In this document: positions 18,868-28,757 of the stretch, one piece after another
How positions within the stretch are numbered: position 1 is the stretch's first letter
Layout of the letters: each line of letters starts with the position of its first letter
Assembly: GCA_016219185.1 (NCBI GenBank)
Contig: JACRBZ010000030.1
Location: 62,001 to 126,000 of the forward strand
DNA: 64,000 nt
DNA from: Deltaproteobacteria bacterium
Lineage (GTDB): Bacteria; Desulfobacterota; Desulfobacteria; Desulfobacterales; Desulfatirhabdiaceae
Reading direction: 5' to 3'
Program-made: the position numbers and the translations under genes
The notes under the pieces: model-generated
Seen by the model: only the letters and a program-made list of their open reading frames with translations
Database searches by the model: none
What the model was told of the DNA's origin: nothing

Positions 18868-20116
18868 GCGCGAGTGCTATGTTTACATTATGCCGCCTGA
18901 CGCAAAGGAATTCGTTACCGCGGGGCGCTTCAAAGTGTTCCTGACTCCTGATGGCGATCCGGTCGGACAGTTTTTTTACGGACAACGTTATCTTGAACGT
19001 AAGGATGCGGTCGAGCTTGATCCCGTAGAAATGCGCCTTCGCAGGGGACCATACGAAACCGCGCGGATGCAAGGCTTTTTTGGTGCGATCCGTGATGCCA
19101 TGCCTGATTTCTGGGGAAGGCGTGTCATTGAAAGAAACACCGGCCACACGCAGCTTGAAGAGTTCGATTACCTGATGTACGGCCCGGATGACCGGGCGGG
19201 CGCACTGGGGTTCGGCCTCAATGTGCAACCTCCGGCCCCGCAGCGCCGGTTTAACCGTACGCTTGATCTGGAGGTAATACAGGCCACAGCCGACGCCATC
19301 ATCAACGATGATCCAAACCTTGATGGTTCGGCTGCCAGACAGGTCGAAGAATTCATGTTGGTCGGCACCTCACTGGGAGGTGCCCGGCCCAAAGCCGGGG
19401 TGGAGCACAGCCAGGGGCTGTGGATCGCCAAGTTCAGCCGGCAAGACGACCGCTGGAACCATCCCCGCGTGGAGTACGGAATGTTGAAGCTTGCCGAAGC
19501 CTGTGGGCTCACCGTGGCCGACAGCGACATCACAAAGGTTGGCGGACGGGACGTTCTGCTGGTGCGCCGTTTCGACCGGGACCGGGATGAAGGCGGTTAC
19601 CGGCGCCACCGCATGGTCAGCGCGCTCACCCTGTTGCAAAGCGATGACAGCTCGGCAGCCAGGCGGGACTGGTCCTACATTCTGCTTGCGGATGAAATCC
19701 GGCGTGTGAGTATGAAACCGGAAACCGATCTTCGCGAGCTGTTCGCCAGAATGTGTTTTAACGCGGCGGTATCCAATCTGGACGACCATCCGCGCAATCA
19801 TGCCATTCTGGCAAAAGGCCGGGAATGGCGATTAAGCCCGGCATTTGACCTGACTCCCACGCCCATGATCGCCGTGGAAAGGCGCGATCTCGCGATGGCG
19901 TGCGGTAGCGCCGGGCGCTACGCCAACCGCAAGAATCTTCTGAGCCAACATGGCCGCTTCCTGCTATCCGAAGAAGACGCGACAGCCTTTCTCGATCACA
20001 TCGTCGAGATTGTGCGAAGCGCATGGCGGCCAATCATGCGACGATCGGGCGTCAGCGAATCCGACTGCGAAGCGATCTCCACAGCTTTCCTTTACGAAGG
20101 ATTTTTTTACGAATAA
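18857..20116 (+). CDS. hipA: HipA-family serine/threonine kinase toxin
   Basis: 419 residues. An N-terminal couple_hipA-like region (to about 110) precedes the kinase core. The glycine-rich segment GTSLGGARPKAGV (about 172-184), catalytic SNLDDHPRNH and metal-binding SPAFDLTP motifs are all present, so the toxin appears intact. E. coli HipA phosphorylates GltX and induces dormancy; the substrate here is unknown. It forms a two-gene unit with hipB, inserted between ech and an unrelated convergent gene. Confidence 0.9.
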   Translation: MTSERECYVYIMPPDAKEFVTAGRFKVFLTPDGDPVGQFFYGQRYLERKDAVELDPVEMRLRRGPYETARMQGFFGAIRDAMPDFWGRRVIERNTGHTQLEEFDYLMYGPDDRAGALGFGLNVQPPAPQRRFNRTLDLEVIQATADAIINDDPNLDGSAARQVEEFMLVGTSLGGARPKAGVEHSQGLWIAKFSRQDDRWNHPRVEYGMLKLAEACGLTVADSDITKVGGRDVLLVRRFDRDRDEGGYRRHRMVSALTLLQSDDSSAARRDWSYILLADEIRRVSMKPETDLRELFARMCFNAAVSNLDDHPRNHAILAKGREWRLSPAFDLTPTPMIAVERRDLAMACGSAGRYANRKNLLSQHGRFLLSEEDATAFLDHIVEIVRSAWRPIMRRSGVSESDCEAISTAFLYEGFFYE

Positions 20117-20299
20117 GCGGCAACTATTTGAAACCGCATTGCAATGACATTTCCCCATACACTTGGGTAAAATCCAGCGCCCGCCTCAAGAAACTCTATA
20201 CAGAGTGGTTCATTTTTGTCTAATGCCTAATGTTTAATGGTTGAAAAGGTTTGAAAAACTTTGGTATTGATGAGAGAAATACTGCGAAAAAATAGCAGG

Positions 20300-21601
20300 T
20301 TATCGTCCAACACGATGCGTTGGGGTATGGCGGCTCGCAAGTACTTTGTTAATGCGAACACCATCCATATCGACGATCTCAAAGCGCCAGCCATTTGCAT
20401 TACATATGGTTCCGGTTGCAGGGATCACTCCCATCTGTGCCATCAAAAAACCCGCCAAGGTTTGATAGTCGCGTTTTTTCGGTAAATTGATTCCTAATAT
20501 ATCCGCCATTTCATCTGCTGGAATCCAACCCGAAAACAACCATGAACCATCCTGTCTGCGCACAGCTGCCGGTTCCGAAGTCTCTCTACTTGATGACAGG
20601 AAATCCCCAGCGATGGTCTGTAAAATATCGGCAGGAGTTACGACCCCCTGAAACTGTCCATGTTCGTCATGTACCAGTGCCATCGGTATTTTTGCTGATT
20701 TAAGTATACCCAAGGCATCAAGCGCTTCCGCTTTTTCAGGCATCATCGGAGCCTGATGTACGAGTTTTTGTATGTTAAACGGACTTTTCCGTGCCATGTC
20801 TGCCAGCGCTTCCCGTACATCGATTACGCCAATCATCTTATCAACGGAGCCTTGCCCTGCAGGGAGCCACGAATGAGCTGCGTTGATAAAGTGGTTGCGC
20901 AGCTCATTTTCGGAAGCACTTAGATCGATCCATTCAACCTCTGGGCGCGGAGTCATCACACCGCGCACTGGACGGCTACCGAGGCGAAGAACGCCTGAAA
21001 TCATACGTTGCTCGCTTGCTTCCAGCACGCCGAAACTTTCAGCCTCGGCCACCAGCATTTTGATTTCTTCTTCCGTAACCTTGTTTTCGGCTTCCGGTTT
21101 TTGTCCCATAATCCAGAAAATCAAACGGGATGATTTATCCAGCAGCCACACAATCGGGGTGGAAATGCGCGAGACTATCATCATAAAAGGAGCTACCGCG
21201 CAAGCGATCTTCTCGGCATTGCGTAATGCCAGTTGTTTGGGCACCAATTCTCCGATAATGATCGAAAAATAGGTGATGACCGCTATAACTACACCGAAGC
21301 CCAATGGCTCAGCAATCTGTTCTGTCACTCCCCGCGCTGACAACCAGATTGTGAGATGCTCTCCGTAGGTAATGCCCGAAAATGTACCGGAAAGGATGCC
21401 AATTAGCGTAATACCGATTTGTACAGTCGAAAGAAAGCGTCCTGGGTCGGAAGCAAGCGCCAAGGCTCGGAGTGAGCCGTGCCTGCCGGATTCGATCATG
21501 GCATTAAGGCGTGCTGGGCGTGATGAAATGATGGCAAGTTCCGAAAGGGCAAAAATACCGTTTAGCAGGATCAGAAAAATAATGATTAGCAGTTCAAACA
21601 T
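20300..21601 (-). CDS. CorC/HlyC-type membrane protein (DUF21-CBS-CorC)
   Basis: 433 residues from the ATG at 21601, which has an AAGGG ribosome-binding site. Four hydrophobic segments in the first 150 residues form a CNNM/DUF21 domain, then a CBS pair (about 210-325; VRGVMTPRPEVEWID, IPMALVHDEHGQFQGVVTPADIL) and a C-terminal CorC_HlyC domain. Members act in Mg2+/Co2+ efflux or tolerance. No operon partner is evident: the upstream exporter is 150 bp away on the same strand. Confidence 0.88.
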   Translation of the reverse strand: MFELLIIIFLILLNGIFALSELAIISSRPARLNAMIESGRHGSLRALALASDPGRFLSTVQIGITLIGILSGTFSGITYGEHLTIWLSARGVTEQIAEPLGFGVVIAVITYFSIIIGELVPKQLALRNAEKIACAVAPFMMIVSRISTPIVWLLDKSSRLIFWIMGQKPEAENKVTEEEIKMLVAEAESFGVLEASEQRMISGVLRLGSRPVRGVMTPRPEVEWIDLSASENELRNHFINAAHSWLPAGQGSVDKMIGVIDVREALADMARKSPFNIQKLVHQAPMMPEKAEALDALGILKSAKIPMALVHDEHGQFQGVVTPADILQTIAGDFLSSSRETSEPAAVRRQDGSWLFSGWIPADEMADILGINLPKKRDYQTLAGFLMAQMGVIPATGTICNANGWRFEIVDMDGVRINKVLASRHTPTHRVGR

Positions 21602-21752
21602 ATCAGCACCCTTTTCAAGAAGTTGGGGAGAGTCTATCAAAAGGACGTAGTCTTGTTATAAAAGAGATTCGGAATCTTATCTTTTATCATGAGGAGAAAA
21701 ATGCTGCAAAGCACAGTGTCGAATTACTCGCTGTAACAAAATCTTAATGGTT

Positions 21753-22826
21753 TTATAACTCCTCGGACGAATGAATATGTCGGTGATGTAAATCGGGCAT
21801 GTGGTGATGTGAATGAGCTATTTTATTGTGACTGTGAGTGTGTGAATGTTTTTTAACATACTCACCTTCGTGATCGTGTTCATGATGTTTGTCATCGTGA
21901 ACGTGAGAGTGCTCGTGAAAGGTCATTCCGTGAATATGATGATGTTCGTGTTCTTCCCGAACTAAAAACAATGTTCCAATAAACATGGTTGGTAAGGCAA
22001 CAATAAACATCCAATCGGGGAATTCACAAAACAGGAAAAATGATAATATCATACCCGATAGTGGCGCGGTGCTGAATAATGCACTTGTGCGAGCCGCCCC
22101 AAGACCGCGCATGGCGTGTATGAATAATACAATACTGACCCCATAACTCAAGCTACCCAATACCAACGCGCCCAAAATGACATCCGGAGCAGGGATTTTA
22201 TTGTCTAAAAATATTGCTATTCCCAATGAAAAACTACCTGCGACCAATCCTTTGATGGTTACTATCATCAAAGGGTCTTTAGAAGATATCTTTTGCGTAA
22301 AGTTATTATCGATACCCCAAAGGACACAGGCGGCAATAATCCCCAATGCACCAACAGAAAATCCCCAGCTCGCATTTATATTAATGGAAAGAAATATGGT
22401 GGAAAGCGTTATTAATGCAATCGCCCACCATGCGCGGCGGCTGATTGATTCTTTGAACGCAAAAGAGGCAATAAGAGTTGTTGCCACACCTTCAAAGTTT
22501 AAGAGCAAAGATGCAGTTGCTGCTGGTGTGTTTTGGAGGCTGAAAAGCAACGTGATTGGAGCGGCAACACCGCCAGCCAAGACAGCTCCCGCCAACCATG
22601 AATAATCGGATTTTTTAATTTGCGCTTCATTATCTGATGGCTGCCGAGTTGTACGTTGATAGGCTTTTATACCGAGCAATCCTATACCACTGCCAAGATA
22701 CAAAAAGGAGGCAAGCGGAATTGGCTCCACTTCACCCAAAAGTAATTTTGCTAAGGGTGCGCTTGCGCCAAACAAAAGAGCGGCAATTAATGCTTGAATA
22801 ATTGAATAAACGTGGTTACGGCTCAT
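21753..22826 (-). CDS. EamA/DMT-family exporter with histidine-rich C-terminal tail
   Basis: 357 residues from the ATG at 22826 (AAGGAAA upstream); longer readings add a non-conserved segment. About ten membrane helices form two EamA repeats. The last 57 residues are extremely His-rich (HEHSHVHDDKHHEHDHEGEY, then KKHSHTHSHNKIAHSHHH), a composition typical of proteins that bind Zn, Ni or Co. The substrate may be a metal or metabolite; DMT proteins vary too much to say. The DNA is AT-rich compared with the hydrogenase genes. Confidence 0.8.
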   Translation of the reverse strand: MSRNHVYSIIQALIAALLFGASAPLAKLLLGEVEPIPLASFLYLGSGIGLLGIKAYQRTTRQPSDNEAQIKKSDYSWLAGAVLAGGVAAPITLLFSLQNTPAATASLLLNFEGVATTLIASFAFKESISRRAWWAIALITLSTIFLSININASWGFSVGALGIIAACVLWGIDNNFTQKISSKDPLMIVTIKGLVAGSFSLGIAIFLDNKIPAPDVILGALVLGSLSYGVSIVLFIHAMRGLGAARTSALFSTAPLSGMILSFFLFCEFPDWMFIVALPTMFIGTLFLVREEHEHHHIHGMTFHEHSHVHDDKHHEHDHEGEYVKKHSHTHSHNKIAHSHHHMPDLHHRHIHSSEEL

Positions 22827-23016
22827 AGCATACGATATTTTCCTTAGATGTTTGTTGTATGAGCGATTCCAGATTGAACGATCAAACAACCTTTTATTAA
22901 AAACATAACATAATTCCTTAAGCTTTGCTTGAAAAACAGGCCAGTGCCGACCTGAAAGCAAAAAACATTGGACAAAATGATGAACGGCCGAAAACGGACA
23001 TTTTTTTTGAAGTATG

Positions 23017-23106
23017 CGGTTTGTCCTCACGTATGTGGGGAAGACTCGGCATCCACCAAATCGCTCAGGTATCCGACCGGTTCGTCCTCTCGTGTTTGGA
23101 GGACTT
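23017..23106. CRISPR. Possible two-repeat relic of a type I-E CRISPR array
   Basis: Two similar 29-base segments start at 23017 (CGGTTTGTCCTCACG.. ending GGGGAAGAC) and 23078 (CGGTTCGTCCTCTCG.. ending GGAGGACTT), exactly 61 bases apart (29-base repeat plus 32-base spacer). The first resembles, from memory, the reverse complement of common I-E repeats (CGGTT..TCCCCACG.. ..GGGGAACAC) at most positions. The second is more degenerate, as a terminal repeat often is. No third copy and no cas gene are seen. The second repeat lies inside the 3' end of the Uma2-like gene. Confidence 0.45.
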
Positions 23107-23688
23107 GCTACTTATTGGCGTAAGATCGACTCTTTCATATACGACTTTTACAGGTAGCGTTGCCTCAATTGACTTGATCTCTACGACTTCTTCCGAGTTA
23201 AAAAACTCCCGCAATCTCCAGGCCCCATCAAGTTCCTTTGAAAAATATTCTATGTGAATCGTATCCTGATCGATCAATATGTAATCGGTCAGTGTTTCAA
23301 TGCTCCGATAGGCAGTGAATTTCGAACCGCGATCGTAGTCTCTTGTCGATTCCGACAGTACTTCCATTATCACAACCGGGTTTGTGATAGTGTCTGTACG
23401 GCCTTCGGCAAGAATCAGCTCTCCACACACAACGGCAACATCCGGATAAGTATAGTGGACATCCCTGGCAACCTGCACGCGTAAATCGCTTGAGAAAGCC
23501 TCACATGGCTTGCCCCTGAATTGTGAGTTCAGCAGACTCGCCAGATTTACCGTAATCCTGTTGTGATTGGGAGTTCCACCAGCCATGGCAAAAACATCAC
23601 CACAGTAGTATTCGCTCCGAAGTTCCGCAGTTTCCTCTTGCGCAAAGTATTCTTCAATACTTATAAACTTTTCATTTGCCTTTAACAT
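23065..23688 (-). CDS. Uma2-family (DUF820) putative restriction-like nuclease
   Basis: 207 residues. The pattern ISIEEYFAQEETAELRSEYYCGDVFAMAGG, then VYPD-type VHYTYPDVAVVCGEL, VVIMEVLSESTRDYDRGSKFTAYRSIETLTDYILID matches Uma2 proteins, which have a PD-(D/E)XK-like fold; E and K of the core (EVLS..RG.K) are present. Their function is unknown, and they are often multi-copy and mobile. The last dozen residues are encoded by the CRISPR-like segment, so the C-terminus may be a recent extension. Confidence 0.85.
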   Translation of the reverse strand: MLKANEKFISIEEYFAQEETAELRSEYYCGDVFAMAGGTPNHNRITVNLASLLNSQFRGKPCEAFSSDLRVQVARDVHYTYPDVAVVCGELILAEGRTDTITNPVVIMEVLSESTRDYDRGSKFTAYRSIETLTDYILIDQDTIHIEYFSKELDGAWRLREFFNSEEVVEIKSIEATLPVKVVYERVDLTPISSKSSKHERTNRSDT

Positions 23689-23897
23689 GTCATTAGTCCT
23701 TCATCCCAACAAGATGTATTGCACGCGACGGCCCGCCGAATAATCGTTTCCATATGGAGAAGCCGCTGCATATTCGTCCCGGCAGCGGTTTTTGTGTCGA
23801 ACATTGCAAAGAATGAAAAATCTACATTAAGCGTGTATGAATTTCAGCAGGTTAAGTCAACATTAATTTCTGCTGTTTGATAAACCCGCTTTCTTTC

Positions 23898-25025
23898 TCA
23901 GTGGTTCAGAGTCGTTTTGGGGATTTTGATGACAAACTGAGAGCCGTGGCCCGGGACGGAGGCAACGTGGATGGAGCCGCCATGCTGAGAGATGATTTTT
24001 TGTGAAATGAACAGCCCCAGGCCGGTGCCCTTGCTGCCTTTGGAGGAAAAAAACAGGGTAAAGAGCTTTTCCCGGGTTTCCCGGTCCATGCCCGTGCCGG
24101 TATCGGTGATCTCAAAAAGGATGTGATCGGGATTCTGCTTGACCCCGAATATCACCTGTTTCTGTTTTTCCGCCGTATCCCGGCTGCAGGCATCCATGGC
24201 ATTTTCAAGGATATTGATCAGGGCCGAATGGATGCTACCTGGATCGATTTCCAATGCGCCGATGGTCGGGTCGAAGTCTTTAAGAAACGTGATTTTTTGG
24301 ATGTCCATTTTGGGCTGAATGCCGGCGGCGATGTCTTCGGCAAAACCGAGAACATCCACCGTCTCCCATTTCAAATCCCGTTCCTTGGCATAGTAGAGAA
24401 TGTCCAGGACCATTTTTCGGATACGCTCCACGGTCAGCTTGACGATTTGCCAGCCTTCCTGAATCTGCTTTTGATTGTCTTTGGTAAATCCCGAATCCAC
24501 CAGATACATGCCCCCATCCAGGCCGGTCAGAAGCCCTTTGAGGCCATGTGAAATGGAGCCGATCATCAGCCCCAGCGAGGATAGATGGTTTTGAAGCTCG
24601 GTTTTCTCCCGGATCAGTTTTTCCAGATTTTCCGTATATTCTCGAAGCATTTTCCGGCAGAGAATCTTATCGCAGACTTTTTTCAAAGCGATTTCCAGAA
24701 CATCCACATTGATGGGTTTGGTGATAAAATCCGCAGCCTGCCCCTGAAAACTGATGATGGCAAGTTCCATATCGCCGTGACCCGTAATCATGATAAATTC
24801 CGTGTCCGGGCTTTCCAGCTTGATTTTTCGAAGCAGTTCAATGCCATCCATTCCCGGCATTTTGATGTCTGAAATCACCAGCAAAGGCAGCCTCTCGCGA
24901 AACAGCTTGAGAGCCTCCATGCCGTTTTCAGCCGCAACCACGGAATAGCCCAGGTCTTCTAAAAACACCGAGAGAATTTCCCGAATGTCCGCTTCGTCGT
25001 CAACCAGCAAAATGGATTTTTTCAT
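23898..25025 (-). CDS. Receiver domain fused to a histidine kinase
   Basis: 375 residues from the ATG at 25025 ([11 protein letters not shown]). The receiver (about 1-120) keeps its acidic pair, phosphoacceptor Asp (VISDIKMPGMDG) and Lys (ITKPIN). A coiled linker leads to a HisKA-like helix (SISHGLKGLL) and a HATPase with the N, G1 (DTGTGMD) and G2 (GSKGTGLGLF) boxes. It overlaps the upstream sensor kinase by 26 bases and is the last gene of the Hdr run. It has no input domain of its own, so it probably receives phosphate from that sensor. Confidence 0.88.
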   Translation of the reverse strand: MKKSILLVDDEADIREILSVFLEDLGYSVVAAENGMEALKLFRERLPLLVISDIKMPGMDGIELLRKIKLESPDTEFIMITGHGDMELAIISFQGQAADFITKPINVDVLEIALKKVCDKILCRKMLREYTENLEKLIREKTELQNHLSSLGLMIGSISHGLKGLLTGLDGGMYLVDSGFTKDNQKQIQEGWQIVKLTVERIRKMVLDILYYAKERDLKWETVDVLGFAEDIAAGIQPKMDIQKITFLKDFDPTIGALEIDPGSIHSALINILENAMDACSRDTAEKQKQVIFGVKQNPDHILFEITDTGTGMDRETREKLFTLFFSSKGSKGTGLGLFISQKIISQHGGSIHVASVPGHGSQFVIKIPKTTLNH

Positions 25026-27318
25026 CTTCTGTATCCTGTATGGGAAAGGAGATAACAAAGCCGGCACCCTTGCCTTCTTCCGATCTGACCTGAATATCGC
25101 CGCCGCATTCCTTCACAATTCCGTAACTGATGGAGAGTCCCAGGCCGGTACCTTTTCCGACTTCCTTGGTGGTAAAAAACGGCTCGAAAATTTTATCCAG
25201 AATCGCTTCCGGAATCCCTTTGCCGGTATCCTGAATTTCAATTCCAACCCTTTTGTCAGTTTTCCAGGTTCTCAGTGAAATACGTTTTCCACCTTCTTCG
25301 GGTTCCTGATTGGTCACAAAAGCTCCGGTGTCCCATCTTTCTTCAATCGCGTCTCTGGCATTCAGAAGCAGATTGATAAATACCTGCTCCAGACGCCCCG
25401 GGTCCCCCAGAACCTGCGGCAGATTCTTTTCAATTTGCCACACCACGTCGATGCCCCGAACCTTCAATTGTTGACTGAATATTTCGAATGCTTTTTCCAG
25501 GATTTCATTCACCTGAATTTTTTCCAGCTTGCCCTCGGATTTTCTGGCAAACAGACGCATATGGCTGATGATTCGACTGGCCCGGTCCACATTGCTGTCG
25601 ATCTTGCCAAGCATGTTGATCAGAATATCATCATCCAGCTTTTCATGCCGGGTGATTTTCCGGATAAAAAAACTGCTGGCCGTCTTGATAACCGAAAGGG
25701 GCTGGTTCAGTTCATGAGCGACGCCGGTGGCCATTTCCCCCAGCGTCGCCATTTTACTGGCCTGAATAAACTGTTGCTCGGTTTCCAGGCGTTGGGTGAT
25801 GTCGCTGGTGGTCACCAGGAGTGCTTTTCGTCCCGGATATTCTGAAGGGGAAATCCAGATATCCACGAACAGCGTTCTGCCGGATTTATTGATCTGTTTG
25901 ATGCGATGAATGACGGTTTCCGTTTTTAACTTCTGGCCCATACAAGATCTTTCTTCTTCCCTGAACATCTCCAGAAACGATCGATGCATCAATTCACCCG
26001 GGAAGAAACCATAAACCGTGGAGACGCTATGATTGCAGTCCAACACTTCAAGAGTTTCCTTATCCAGAACAAACACAGGATTGGAAATATTGTTGAAAAT
26101 GGCATGGTATTTCTTTTCCGACCGTTCCAGGCTGACTTCCAGCTCTTTTCTTCGCGTAATATCCAGGCAGACTTCCATGACCGCCACGATTTCTCCGGCG
26201 GTGTTTTTCACCGGAGAAGTTCGCGCCACCCAGTGGGTCACCGACCCATCGGCATTGACACGGGACTCTTCGCCATAATGGGGCAATCCGTCCTCGAACG
26301 TTCTCGCCACCGGACAAGGACTGCATCGCGCATCCAGCCCCTTGTAGGCCTGAAAACAGTAATCGCCATGTTTCGGGCTGAACTTGTCCGCAAATTCCCT
26401 GTTATAGTGGACGAGTTTAAACTCTTCATCCTGTATGGTAATCAAACAGGGAACGAGTTCAAAAAGATTCTGATATTCATCCTTTTGCCTGTTCAACTCG
26501 GTTTGTTTTTCACCGATCGCCTTTCCCATCCGGTTGAAGGCTTCCGCCAGAAAGCCCATCTCGTCTTCCTGCGCAATGTCCACCTGATGATCGTACTCGC
26601 CCCTGGCAAAAAACCGGGTTTCGGCAATCAGTTTTTGAATCGGCCGGCTGACAAACCGGATCACGATGATGGAAATCAACATGGAAGTAATCAGAAACAC
26701 GAACACCGTCAGGGATAATATTCCCCTTTCAAACCCCGCGATTTCCTGATCGGTTTTTTCAAGTGAAACCACCACGTCCAGTGCCCCCAGGATTTTTTTC
26801 CCCTGGGGATGAACATGGCAGGCATCTGTTGCACAGTTCGGCTCATTGTTGATCGGGGTGATTATGCCCAGAAGCCGGTACCCGTTTGAAGAATTTATGA
26901 TTCGGGTTCGGTTCGAAAGCGTCAACTCTGAAAGCGGCGGATCTGTCCGATGGCAGATATCGCAGGCTTCCGCCTTGATGTTGGTCGTGGTATTAACCTC
27001 GGGGGCTGAATTGGAAAATTTGATCAGGCCTTGCTTGTTATAGATTCTCAGGTTTTCGATGCTTTTCTGTTTACCGATATTGGTGATGATCTGGGTGATA
27101 TCATCGCGTGAATTGAGCATCATGGCATAATGGGTTCCCAAACGGATCGTGTTGGTCAGACGATTCGTATTGGCGATGATGTTTTCCATAACCCGGTTTT
27201 TTTGTACGTTGATATTATAATAAGCCCAGGTGGACATGGACAGCAGCAAGGTCATGCCGACACTCAGAATGAGTTTGGAAATCAGGCTGCGGCGCGGATG
27301 ACGGAACAGATTCTGCAT
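25000..27318 (-). CDS. Membrane sensor histidine kinase with c-type haem motif and PAS domains
   Basis: 772 residues. A membrane helix (about 13-33) and a second one (about 203-225) bracket an extracytoplasmic domain containing CDICH (residues 119-123), a perfect CxxCH haem c attachment motif, and NCATDACH (CX4CH, 162-168). HAMP, a PAS with a CSPCP cysteine cluster, a second PAS, HisKA ([11 protein letters not shown]) and HATPase ([16 protein letters not shown]) follow. It probably senses periplasmic redox state through haem or another Cys-bound cofactor. It is 13 bases downstream of hdrB and co-directional with it. Confidence 0.88.
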   Translation of the reverse strand: MQNLFRHPRRSLISKLILSVGMTLLLSMSTWAYYNINVQKNRVMENIIANTNRLTNTIRLGTHYAMMLNSRDDITQIITNIGKQKSIENLRIYNKQGLIKFSNSAPEVNTTTNIKAEACDICHRTDPPLSELTLSNRTRIINSSNGYRLLGIITPINNEPNCATDACHVHPQGKKILGALDVVVSLEKTDQEIAGFERGILSLTVFVFLITSMLISIIVIRFVSRPIQKLIAETRFFARGEYDHQVDIAQEDEMGFLAEAFNRMGKAIGEKQTELNRQKDEYQNLFELVPCLITIQDEEFKLVHYNREFADKFSPKHGDYCFQAYKGLDARCSPCPVARTFEDGLPHYGEESRVNADGSVTHWVARTSPVKNTAGEIVAVMEVCLDITRRKELEVSLERSEKKYHAIFNNISNPVFVLDKETLEVLDCNHSVSTVYGFFPGELMHRSFLEMFREEERSCMGQKLKTETVIHRIKQINKSGRTLFVDIWISPSEYPGRKALLVTTSDITQRLETEQQFIQASKMATLGEMATGVAHELNQPLSVIKTASSFFIRKITRHEKLDDDILINMLGKIDSNVDRASRIISHMRLFARKSEGKLEKIQVNEILEKAFEIFSQQLKVRGIDVVWQIEKNLPQVLGDPGRLEQVFINLLLNARDAIEERWDTGAFVTNQEPEEGGKRISLRTWKTDKRVGIEIQDTGKGIPEAILDKIFEPFFTTKEVGKGTGLGLSISYGIVKECGGDIQVRSEEGKGAGFVISFPIQDTEDEKIHFAG

Positions 27319-27331
27319 GGGCCACCTTTCT

Positions 27332-28201
27332 TCATTGTCGGCATTTTTTTCTGAACGCTTTATTTGCGGAAAGGTTTAAATCCAGCCGGATGTCGTCGCC
27401 CGGGAGCCCAAAAGCGATCCCCAGCAACTGGGGAAGGTATAAAACAGGGGTCTGAAGATCTGCATTACATGCTCCGGAGGCCTTATTCTGGTAGCCTTCC
27501 AGATTGAGTTGGCACATGGGACAGACCGTAACGATGGCGTCGGCGCTCCGGGCCTCCTTCAGCAGGTCGGTTACCAGGGAAATGCCGACGGACGGGTGCG
27601 TATTCAGGTTGGAAGCCCCGCAGCAGACCCCGCCCATGGCCCAGGGGTGAACCCGGGCCCCGGCAGCCTCGATCAGCGGGTTCATGGAAACGGGTTTTTC
27701 CGGATTGTCGAATACGGGGTAAGGGCGAAGGCACTGACACCCGTAATACGGTGCGATGCGGATCGTGGAAAGGGGTTTTTCCGTCAGGGATCCGATCCGG
27801 TTTACATCGATGTCCCGGGACAGCACATCCAGAAGGTGCCGTACCCTGATCCGGCCGCTTAGCTTCAGGTTTTCGGTTTCCAGAACCGCGTTCAGCCTGA
27901 CCAGAACACCCGGCTCCCTGCGAATGGTTTCTTCAACTTTTTTAAGGTTGAGATAACAGGCGCTGCACGGAACCAGAATATCCGTAACATCCGAAATCTT
28001 TTCCGCAATGGCCAGATTCCGGGCGGGAAGGGCCAGGGCCAGCAGCGGGCTGATGGCTGCCGCTGCCGAAGCACCGCAACAGCTCCAGTCGGATAGCTCC
28101 AGAAGCTCAGCCCCGAGGGCCTTTAAAACGGCCTTTGTTGAAATATTATATTCCTGCGCCGATCCTTCCAGGGAACATCCGGGATAATAAAGATATTTCA
28201 T
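27332..28201 (-). CDS. hdrB: Heterodisulfide reductase subunit B-like (CCG domains)
   Basis: 289 residues with two complete CCG motifs: PGC..WSCCGAS..VPCSACYLNL and YGCQC..GGVCCGAS..TVCPMCQLNL. In HdrB these bind two non-cubane [4Fe-4S] clusters that reduce a disulfide. In bacteria lacking CoM/CoB the acceptor is unknown; a DsrC-like or other thiol/disulfide couple is a possibility. It is translationally coupled to hdrC through ATGA. Confidence 0.92.
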   Translation of the reverse strand: MKYLYYPGCSLEGSAQEYNISTKAVLKALGAELLELSDWSCCGASAAAAISPLLALALPARNLAIAEKISDVTDILVPCSACYLNLKKVEETIRREPGVLVRLNAVLETENLKLSGRIRVRHLLDVLSRDIDVNRIGSLTEKPLSTIRIAPYYGCQCLRPYPVFDNPEKPVSMNPLIEAAGARVHPWAMGGVCCGASNLNTHPSVGISLVTDLLKEARSADAIVTVCPMCQLNLEGYQNKASGACNADLQTPVLYLPQLLGIAFGLPGDDIRLDLNLSANKAFRKKCRQ

Positions 28202-28749
28202 GGGGTATTCTCCAGTTCATTCACTTTGCAAAACAGGGCATTCAGGCGTTCACTGCCCCTGGACGGCAGTTGAAAAGGCAGCTTTTTCCGGGATAGCAGC
28301 CTCATCCCCAGGGATGCGAAGTGAAACGGCAGCAGGGGATTTTTCATGGCTGAAAAATAGAGCGTCATGAATTCCATTTCCCGAACCCGGCCGTGCCGGC
28401 GCACGCTTTCCAGGAAATTCCGATGAAACAAAACACCCGCAGGATCCGGCATCGGCATCTGTCTGGCGCCGACCTGCTTCAAGGCGCTCATGATATCCGT
28501 CAGGGGCAGCCCCCTGGGACATCGCAGCGTACAGGAATAGCAAGTGGAACACAGGCTGAAGGATCTGCTCGTCAATACAGCCTGCGTCTCGCCTGCCTGA
28601 AGCAGCCGCCACAAATGCCGCGGGGTAAAGTCCATGGCAAAAGCATTCGGGCATGACGCGGAGCAGGTACCGCATTGAATGCAGGCGTTGACTTTGTCGC
28701 TGATGGCGGACAGCAGATCCGCGGTCGTCGATGGTGTGTTTTCTTTCAT
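28198..28749 (-). CDS. hdrC: Heterodisulfide reductase subunit C-like (two 4Fe-4S)
   Basis: 183 residues with two ferredoxin motifs, CIQCGTCSASCPNAF (about 20-34) and CSTCYSCTLRCPRGL (about 63-77), the standard HdrC arrangement. It relays electrons from HdrA to HdrB. It begins 8 bases after the double-HdrA stop and overlaps hdrB by ATGA. Confidence 0.92.
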   Translation of the reverse strand: MKENTPSTTADLLSAISDKVNACIQCGTCSASCPNAFAMDFTPRHLWRLLQAGETQAVLTSRSFSLCSTCYSCTLRCPRGLPLTDIMSALKQVGARQMPMPDPAGVLFHRNFLESVRRHGRVREMEFMTLYFSAMKNPLLPFHFASLGMRLLSRKKLPFQLPSRGSERLNALFCKVNELENTP

Positions 28750-28757
28750 ATAACCTC

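Noticed and set aside
20117..20299. Insertion or attachment site after hipA
   Set aside because: Only short imperfect repeats (for example CTAATG/TAATGT) are present; no integrase or target duplication.
23764..23803. CCGCTG/CAGCGG stem followed by TTTTT as a + strand terminator
   Set aside because: The stem is only 6 bp with a long loop, and no + strand gene precedes it.
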